Shown here: positions 1 through 4,729 of the stretch, one piece after another
Position numbering within the stretch: position 1 is the first letter of the stretch
How the letters are laid out: the number at the start of each line of letters is the position of its first letter
Source of the DNA: Bacteroidota bacterium
Lineage (GTDB): Bacteria > Bacteroidota > Bacteroidia > Bacteroidales > Prolixibacteraceae
Assembly: GCA_030691295.1 (NCBI GenBank)
Contig: JAUYEQ010000001.1
Coordinates: forward strand, 1-7,403
Direction of reading: 5' to 3'
DNA length: 7,403 bases
Position numbers and translations under genes: made by a program
The notes under the pieces: generated by a model
The model's input: the letters and a program-made list of their open reading frames with translations, nothing else
What the model was told of the DNA's origin: nothing
Database searches by the model: none

Positions 1-14
1 ACAAATTATTTTCC

Positions 15-22
15 TATATTTG
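15..22 (+). promoter_or_regulatory. Bacteroidota-type -7 promoter element (TATATTTG)
   Basis: The octamer TATATTTG matches the Bacteroidota housekeeping sigma consensus TAnnTTTG at every fixed position. It ends 23 bases before the ATPase start codon, so transcription would begin near base 27-30 and leave a leader of under 20 bases. The partner TTG element expected about 20 bases further upstream lies outside the window, so only half of the promoter can be checked. Confidence 0.55.
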
Positions 23-45
23 CCATACAGTAATACTCACAGAAA

Positions 46-1185
46 ATGAACACGTTAGACCGCATTTTGACAAGAAAAATTAAAAGTAAGCTGTTGCCGA
101 ATAAAGTCATCCTTTTATTTGGAGCAAGAAGGGTTGGTAAAACGGTACTAATCCGTCAAATTATTCAGGATTTTGAGGGCAAAGTAATGATTCTAAATGG
201 CGAAGACGAAGACTCAATTACACTTCTGAATGAAAAGAGCATTTCCAATTATCGAAATCTGCTCAAAGGAATAGATGTTTTGGTAATTGACGAGGCACAA
301 AACATAAATGAAATCGGACTGAAATTAAAACTAATGGTTGATGAAATCGATCAAATCCGAATCATTGCCAGTGGTTCATCCTCATTCGATTTGAACAACA
401 AAGCCGGAGAACCATTGGTAGGGCGAAGTTTTACCTACTTGCTTTTCCCATTCAGCCAACAGGAACTTTCAGTTTTGGAGAACCTACTTGAAACCCGAAG
501 GAAGCTGGAATCCAGACTAATTTTTGGAACTTATCCTGAAGTGGAATTGATGGAAAGTAATGAAAATAAAATGGAGTATTTAAAAGATATGGTGAATTCG
601 TATCTCCTGAAAGACATCCTTGCCATTGAGGGAATCCGAAATTCAGGAAAAATGAGAGAACTCCTGCGTCTGATAGCCTTTCAGACAGGCAATGAAGTGT
701 CCTATGAAGAATTAGGCAAACAATTGTCGATGAGTAAAAACACTGTAGAAAAGTATCTTGATTTATTATCTAAAGTATTCATTATCTATCGTTTGGGCGC
801 CTTTTCGCGAAACTTGCGAAAAGAAGTAACCAAAGCAGGAAAATGGTATTTCTACGACAATGGAATACGAAATGCACTGATTTCAAACTTCAATCCGCTC
901 GTTTTACGTCAGGATATTGGTCAATTGTGGGAAAGCTACCTGATTTCAGAGCGCATGAAGAACAAGTATTTCAATACAGAATCGGTTGAATATTATTTTT
1001 GGAGAACCTACGATGGACAAGAAATTGATTTAATTGAAGAATCCGGCAATCAAATTACAGCAATTGAGTTCAAATATTCAGAAAGAAACGTGAAGATACC
1101 GAGGGCTTTTTCAGAAACATACCCCGAAGCATCATTTAAACAAGTACACAAGGAAAACTATTTGCAATGGTTGTTAAATACATAA
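46..1185 (+). CDS. AAA-family ATPase with C-terminal DUF4143 domain
   Basis: A 379-residue ATP-binding protein of the AAA_14/DUF4143 type, cytoplasmic, with no signal peptide. Visible parts in order: Walker A GARRVGKT (residues 26-33), Walker B VLVIDEAQ (78-85), a sensor-1-like IIASGSSSFDL (106-116), a winged-helix-like segment (about 205-250), and a C-terminal domain with an apparent PD-(D/E)xK nuclease pattern (WESYLISE at 295-302, IDLI with D328, then IEFKYS with E341 and K343). The length is normal for the family and all ATPase motifs are intact. The family is widespread and patchily distributed; its role is unknown, although links to DNA handling or defence have been suggested. The start fits a TAnnTTTG promoter element 23 bases upstream. 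Base composition looks AT-richer than that of the permease: sampled 60-base lines beginning at 181, 361 and 541 hold 21, 26 and 17 G+C, against 38 and 25 for lines at 3061 and 3541. That would be compatible with separate acquisition, which is inference. Confidence 0.9.
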   Translation: MNTLDRILTRKIKSKLLPNKVILLFGARRVGKTVLIRQIIQDFEGKVMILNGEDEDSITLLNEKSISNYRNLLKGIDVLVIDEAQNINEIGLKLKLMVDEIDQIRIIASGSSSFDLNNKAGEPLVGRSFTYLLFPFSQQELSVLENLLETRRKLESRLIFGTYPEVELMESNENKMEYLKDMVNSYLLKDILAIEGIRNSGKMRELLRLIAFQTGNEVSYEELGKQLSMSKNTVEKYLDLLSKVFIIYRLGAFSRNLRKEVTKAGKWYFYDNGIRNALISNFNPLVLRQDIGQLWESYLISERMKNKYFNTESVEYYFWRTYDGQEIDLIEESGNQITAIEFKYSERNVKIPRAFSETYPEASFKQVHKENYLQWLLNT

Positions 1186-1195
1186 AACTAAAACA

Positions 1196-2092
1196 ATGAA
1201 ACTCAATTTCAAAAAACGATCAAAAAGTATTGGTCTCATTCTCATGCTTGTTGTAATTTTGCCTTTGGCAGCAATCGCGCAGCAAAAACTTTCAACGAAA
1301 TTAAAGACCAGCCTGAATGCCTATTCATTTAATGGTCCGCTGATGAAAGGCGAAATGAATTTGGACGATTTATTGGAGTATTGCACTGCCAATCAGTTTG
1401 ATGCGGTCGATATTACCGCCTACTATTTCCCGGGTTATCCTGAAGTTCCTTCGGATAAATATTTGTACCACATCAAACAAAAAGCTTTTTTGCTCGGGCT
1501 TGAAATCAGCGGAACCGGTGTGCGCAACGATTTTACCGATCCTGATCCGGCCAGGCGAAAAACAAGTGTTGAGTTAGTGAAAAAATGGATCATCGCTTCC
1601 GAAAAAATGGGAATTCCACTCATTCGCGTATTCTCCGGAGTGGCAGATACAAAAGATATTCCGCGTGAAAAGGTTGTAGATTATTTGGTGAAAGACCTGA
1701 AAGAATGTGCTGAATTTGGCAAAGCGCATGGGGTTATGGTGGGAATTCAAAACCACCACGATTTTATCAAAACTGCCGACGAGACAATAGAAATCATCAA
1801 ACGCGTTAATTCCGACTGGTTCGGCCTGATTCTGGATATTGGCAGTTTTCGAACAGATGCCTATCAGGAAATAGAAAAGACAATTCCATACGCAGTAAGC
1901 TGGCAGTTGAAAGAAAACTTATATGTCGATGGTATCGAGCAAAAAACTGACCTGCCCAAACTGATGGCGATAATTCAGAAATCCGGTTACCGTGGATATA
2001 TTCCATTGGAAACGCTGGGTGCAGGCGATCCGAAATTGAAAGTAGCAGGTTTCCTGAAAGAAATCAGAGAGGCAATGAAATCGGTTTATTAA
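1196..2092 (+). CDS. Exported sugar phosphate isomerase/epimerase-like TIM-barrel protein
   Basis: A 298-residue protein of the xylose isomerase-like TIM-barrel (AP endonuclease family 2) superfamily. Residues 1-29 are a Sec-type signal peptide: a KKRSK basic stretch, a hydrophobic core, then AIA before QQ, so the mature enzyme is probably periplasmic and starts with Gln. The barrel runs from about residue 37 to the end. By position, the likely metal-site residues are Q185 in VGIQNHHDF (commonly Glu in the superfamily), D214 in LDIGSF, Q237 in WQLKE (commonly His) and E272 in IPLETLG. Secreted members of this superfamily in Bacteroidota and Planctomycetes often carry such a pattern, as far as I recall. 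The sugar substrate cannot be read from the sequence. The gene starts 10 bases after the ATPase stop with no terminator between, so co-transcription is likely. No frameshift is seen. Confidence 0.85.
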   Translation: MKLNFKKRSKSIGLILMLVVILPLAAIAQQKLSTKLKTSLNAYSFNGPLMKGEMNLDDLLEYCTANQFDAVDITAYYFPGYPEVPSDKYLYHIKQKAFLLGLEISGTGVRNDFTDPDPARRKTSVELVKKWIIASEKMGIPLIRVFSGVADTKDIPREKVVDYLVKDLKECAEFGKAHGVMVGIQNHHDFIKTADETIEIIKRVNSDWFGLILDIGSFRTDAYQEIEKTIPYAVSWQLKENLYVDGIEQKTDLPKLMAIIQKSGYRGYIPLETLGAGDPKLKVAGFLKEIREAMKSVY

Positions 2093-2098
2093 ACCTTT

Positions 2099-2132
2099 TC
2101 AGGAAAAATCAATCTAAGCAATCAGGAAAAAT
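2099..2132 (+). repeat. Short direct repeat TCAGGAAAAAT, two copies
   Basis: The 11-mer TCAGGAAAAAT occurs at 2099-2109 and again at 2122-2132, with a 23-base period, just after the isomerase stop codon. In AT-rich spacer DNA this may be chance. No function can be assigned. Confidence 0.4.
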
Positions 2133-2134
2133 TA

Positions 2135-2153
2135 CTGACAGAATATTTGTCAG
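2135..2153 (+). other. Small intergenic hairpin
   Basis: CTGACA (2135-2140) and TGTCAG (2148-2153) form a perfect 6-bp stem around a 7-base AT-rich loop, between the isomerase and methyltransferase genes. On the plus strand it is followed by a run of A, not T, so it is a poor intrinsic terminator for the upstream gene. It could be an mRNA-stability or processing element. The right arm overlaps AATATTTG (2142-2149), which is one base off the TAnnTTTG promoter consensus, but no TTG is found at the expected distance upstream. Confidence 0.35.
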
Positions 2154-2194
2154 AAAAAAAATGGTTCTTGGTATTTATTTAAAATCTGAAGAAT

Positions 2195-2851
2195 ATGAAA
2201 ACAAAAATGATTGGTCTTATTCTTTGCCTGCTTTTAACCGCTGCGATTGTTCCAATCGAATTAATAGCGCAGGCTTTAAAGGAAAATCCTGTACTCGATG
2301 CAAAAGTGAAAAAATTTCTTTCTGAGAATTCCGGGCGATGGCAGGATATGAATGTCCCGACTAGTGACGCGCAGTTACTTTACGACCTCGTTATAAAAGG
2401 TAAATACACAAGTGCGCTTGAGATTGGCACTTCAACCGGTCTTTCAGGAATTTATATTGCCTGGGCGCTCAGCAAAACCGGAGGGAAATTGATTACCATT
2501 GACATTGATGAAGGCAGGCACAAAATCGCCCTCGAAAATTTCAAAAAGGCCGGTCTTTCCGAATACATTGATGCCCATCTTGCCGATGCACATTCGCTTG
2601 TGAAAGAACTTAAAGGACCGTTTGATTTTGTATTCAGCGATGCAGATAAAAACTGGTATAAAAACTATTTTATTGACGTTGACCCCAAACTTAAAGTCGG
2701 TGGTTGTTACACCACCCATAATATTTCTGAAACAAGGCGCATGGGTGAGGGCAATTATCTGGAATACATCAGAAGCCTGAAAAACTATGAGACCACTTTG
2801 AATTCAGCAGGCGGCGGTTTACTGATAAGCTACAAAAGGGCAGAAAAATAA
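2195..2851 (+). CDS. Exported class I SAM-dependent O-methyltransferase-like protein
   Basis: A 218-residue Rossmann-fold methyltransferase of the COMT-like/Methyltransf_24 type. Motif I is ALEIGTSTGLSGIYIA (74-89), the acidic end of strand beta-2 is TIDIDEGR (101-108), and the typical O-methyltransferase signature FSDADKNWYKNYF spans 147-159. In COMT-like enzymes a metal-binding Asp-Asn pair usually follows in a GG...DN segment; here the equivalent is GGCYTTHN (169-176), with His in place of Asp. An N-terminal signal peptide (about residues 1-26, hydrophobic core then LIAQ) predicts export. The next downstream Met codons do not offer a convincing cytoplasmic start: M5 keeps the hydrophobic segment, and M52 would remove the helix region before motif I. 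Acceptor substrate unknown. It is followed 11 bases later by the permease and is probably in one transcript with it. Confidence 0.85.
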   Translation: MKTKMIGLILCLLLTAAIVPIELIAQALKENPVLDAKVKKFLSENSGRWQDMNVPTSDAQLLYDLVIKGKYTSALEIGTSTGLSGIYIAWALSKTGGKLITIDIDEGRHKIALENFKKAGLSEYIDAHLADAHSLVKELKGPFDFVFSDADKNWYKNYFIDVDPKLKVGGCYTTHNISETRRMGEGNYLEYIRSLKNYETTLNSAGGGLLISYKRAEK

Positions 2852-2862
2852 CAGGTTTCATC

Positions 2863-4218
2863 ATGGCTGAAGGTAATCTGCAACGGAAACTGGGACTTTT
2901 TCCTGCGACGAATATCGTTGTTGCCAATATGATTGGCGCCGGAATATTCACCACTTCAGGACTTTTAATGGCAGGGCTGAACAATCCGCTGTTAATGCTG
3001 GCATTGTGGGTCGTTGGAGGAGTTATCGCATTTTGCGGTGCACTTTCCTACGGTGAACTTGGCGCTGCGATGCCGGGCGCCGGAGGCGAGTATCTTTTCC
3101 TGTCGAAACTCTATCATCCGCTGTTTGGTTTTCTGAGCGGATGGGTTTCGTTCGTGGTCGGTTTTTCGGCTCCGATTGCAGCTTCGGCCATGGGTTTCAG
3201 CGAATATTTCTGCCGGGCAATACCTTCTATTCCAGGCTGGTTCGAGCGTGCAGGAATCATGAATCCGGATGTCACCCGAACATTTCTTTCAGTAAGCGTT
3301 ATCCTGATTTTTACATTTATTCATTACCGTGGAATAAAAGCAGGCGCACTCATTCAAAATATCCTCACACTGCTTAAAGTCGCATTGATTGTTTTCCTTT
3401 TGCTGGCAGGATTTCTTTCAGGAAAGGGCGACGTCAGCAATTTCAGCACAGGCGGCGGGATCACTTCAGGATTTGGCGGTTGGAAAACCATCGGACTTTC
3501 GCTGATGTGGATCATGTTTGCATACAGCGGCTGGAATGCTTCAACTTATCTCGGCGCCGAAATAAAAAACCCGTCAAAAATATTGCCCAGATCGCTCATT
3601 GCCGGAACCGGAATTGTTATGCTTTTGTATCTTGGACTGAATGTATTGTACATATACAGCATAAATCCGGATGATATGAAAGGAGTCATTTCAATCGGTG
3701 GCCTTGCAATGGGAAATCTGTTCGGAAAATCAGCTGATACGCTCTTTTCGTTACTGATCGCTTTTGCACTTTTCTCTTCGCTCAGCGCATTTATTATCAT
3801 TGGCCCAAGAGTTTATTATTCCATGGCAAAAGACGGACTGTTTTTCAAATCGGTTGCCAGCATCCATCCCAAATTTCAGGTTCCTTCCAATTCAATTGTC
3901 CTGCAAGCTGTCATCGCAATTGTCCTTACCCTATCCGGAACATTCGAGCAAATTTTGACCTATATGGGATTTGCATTGGGTATATTTCCGATACTGACTG
4001 TAATGGGTGTTTTCAAATTAAGAAAAGGACAGCCAGCGGCGATTAAAATGGCTGGATTTCCTTTTACTCAGATCATTTATGCAGCAACCGGAGTTGGCAT
4101 CCTGGTTCTGGCTTATCTTGAAAGGCCTGTTGAATCATCAATAGCCTTGCTGACAGTTATTACCGGAATTCCTGCTTATTATGTATTTAAAAGAACAACA
4201 AAACGATATAAAACTTAA
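2863..4218 (+). CDS. APC-family amino acid permease
   Basis: A 451-residue inner-membrane transporter of the APC superfamily, with about 12 hydrophobic segments over its full length. The TM1 substrate-binding loop is NMIGAGIFTTSG (22-33), containing the GxG pattern that contacts the amino acid backbone in this superfamily. The TM6-TM7 region has FAYSGWNASTYLGAEIKNP (219-237) followed by the conserved LPRS (241-244), and RVYYSMAKDGLFF (316-328) matches the loop after TM8. The length and motif set are those of a functional permease, likely proton-coupled amino acid uptake or exchange; the particular amino acid cannot be told. It follows the methyltransferase stop by 11 bases and is probably co-transcribed. 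It is richer in G+C than the ATPase gene, with one sampled line (3061-3120) at 38 of 60. A REP-like hairpin follows 10 bases after its stop. Confidence 0.9.
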   Translation: MAEGNLQRKLGLFPATNIVVANMIGAGIFTTSGLLMAGLNNPLLMLALWVVGGVIAFCGALSYGELGAAMPGAGGEYLFLSKLYHPLFGFLSGWVSFVVGFSAPIAASAMGFSEYFCRAIPSIPGWFERAGIMNPDVTRTFLSVSVILIFTFIHYRGIKAGALIQNILTLLKVALIVFLLLAGFLSGKGDVSNFSTGGGITSGFGGWKTIGLSLMWIMFAYSGWNASTYLGAEIKNPSKILPRSLIAGTGIVMLLYLGLNVLYIYSINPDDMKGVISIGGLAMGNLFGKSADTLFSLLIAFALFSSLSAFIIIGPRVYYSMAKDGLFFKSVASIHPKFQVPSNSIVLQAVIAIVLTLSGTFEQILTYMGFALGIFPILTVMGVFKLRKGQPAAIKMAGFPFTQIIYAATGVGILVLAYLERPVESSIALLTVITGIPAYYVFKRTTKRYKT

Positions 4219-4227
4219 TTCTCAGAA

Positions 4228-4255
4228 GTGTTCTTCTCTAAGCTCAGAATGACAC
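4228..4255. repeat. Degenerate REP-like palindrome after permease
   Basis: The arms GTGTTcTTCT (4228-4237) and AGAAtGACAC (4246-4255) pair with one mismatch and one G-U wobble around an 8-base loop. The minus strand reads TGTCATTCTGAGC followed by AGAGAAGAAC, which resembles a degenerate copy of a widespread bacterial intergenic repeat beginning GTCATTCTGAGCG and ending GCGAAGAATCT (recognised from memory). CTCAGAA also occurs twice (4221-4227 and 4243-4249). A shorter alternative hairpin, AGAAG-TGTT-CTTCT (4224-4237), overlaps it. No T-run follows, so it is not a classic intrinsic terminator, but it may protect or end the permease mRNA. Confidence 0.45.
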
Positions 4256-4259
4256 CTCA

Positions 4260-4299
4260 TTAACTGTTAAAGAAACCTTAAAGTTTAGTTAAGCATTAA
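4260..4299 (+). promoter_or_regulatory. TTAA half-site array, candidate response-regulator operator
   Basis: Five TTAA cores start at 4260, 4267, 4278, 4289 and 4296, giving spacings of 7, 11, 11 and 7. The central part is a tandem repeat, TTAAAG-N5-TTAAAG-N5-TTAAGC. Direct half-sites at 11-base (one helical turn) spacing are typical of OmpR/PhoB-family response regulators; the E. coli CpxR box is GTAAA-N5-GTAAA. The array lies 75 bases upstream of the small exported protein. A weak -7-like TATCTTCA (4306-4313, matching at TAnnTT only) follows directly, as expected for an activator overlapping the -33 region. The regulator identity is inference. Confidence 0.4.
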
Positions 4300-4374
4300 A
4301 CCTTCTATCTTCAAGTCCATCCAAAGAGAAAATTAAGTTAAGTTTCAGAAAACAGATTTTTAAAATTATAAATT

Positions 4375-4719
4375 ATGAAAACAAAAATTTTAATGCTTGT
4401 AGTATTGATGAGTATGTCGGTTGTAATGTTTGCACAACCAATTGATTGGGGCGGTAAAAAATCCTTTATCGAGCGAGATAAGGTATTGCTCATGAACGAA
4501 GGACAAAGAGGTCCCGGAAACGGCTTGAACCTGACCGATGCCCAGAAAGAAGCGTTTAAACAAAGTATGCTGGCTACACAAGGGGAAAATGATGCAGGAC
4601 AGAGGTCCGAAAGGAATGAAACATCGCATGAGAATGCAGGGATAACGATCATTTCTGAAGATTCAGAAAAAAGGAAGGCTGACATCCGCTATATTTGGAT
4701 GCCAGCCTTTTCTGTTTAG
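4375..4719 (+). CDS. Small exported protein, probably a frameshifted/deleted Spy/CpxP-like gene
   Basis: An open frame of 114 residues. Residues 1-20 are a clear signal peptide ending MFA before Q21. Residues 45-69 (GPGNG, then LNLTDAQKEAFKQSMLATQ) carry an LTxxQ-type motif and helix, as in Spy/CpxP-like periplasmic proteins of Bacteroidota. From about residue 70 (base 4582, a GGGG run) the protein changes character: it becomes acidic and polar, and its last 15 residues are read from the transcription terminator hairpin. In the +1 frame from 4583 the DNA reads GKMMQDRGPKGMKHRMRMQG and stops at TAA 4643-4645, about 30 bases before the terminator. That Met/Lys/Arg-rich end looks like the natural C-terminus. 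The second helical half usual for the family is missing, so an internal deletion or a one-base shift is likely. The N-terminus is typical and the signal peptide intact; the product is probably non-functional or recently decayed. Confidence 0.6.
   Translation: MKTKILMLVVLMSMSVVMFAQPIDWGGKKSFIERDKVLLMNEGQRGPGNGLNLTDAQKEAFKQSMLATQGENDAGQRSERNETSHENAGITIISEDSEKRKADIRYIWMPAFSV
4673..4711. terminator. Bidirectional intrinsic terminator between convergent genes
   Basis: AAGGCTGACATCC (4675-4687) and GGATGCCAGCCTT (4697-4709) form a 13-position stem around a 9-base loop. On the plus strand there is a single A-C mismatch and the stem is followed by TTCTGTTT. On the minus strand the same position becomes a G-U wobble, so the helix is continuous, and it is followed by CCTTTTTTCTG. 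It therefore works better as the terminator of the minus-strand cytochrome gene, whose stop codon is about 20 bases away, while also serving the plus-strand small gene. Confidence 0.85.
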
Positions 4720-4729
4720 TTCTGAAATA

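Noticed and set aside
2099..2153. Direct repeats and hairpin considered as a CRISPR-like or riboswitch element
   Set aside because: There are only two copies of an 11-mer with an 11-12 base spacer and one 6-bp stem. No array and no conserved riboswitch core.
2161..2322. 53-codon plus-strand frame starting at ATG 2161, with several Cys codons
   Set aside because: It overlaps the start of the methyltransferase gene out of frame. The Cys-rich look comes from reading that gene in another frame.
46..4218. Treating the plus-strand genes as one new defence or metabolic system
   Set aside because: The ATPase, isomerase, methyltransferase and permease share no evident pathway. The 102-base gap after the isomerase separates two pairs, and each gene belongs to a common family.
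4338..4685. Minus-strand 115-codon open frame opposite the small exported gene
   Set aside because: Fully antisense to 4375-4719, crosses the terminator, and has no domain or plausible start context. The plus-strand frame has a clear signal peptide and LTxxQ motif.
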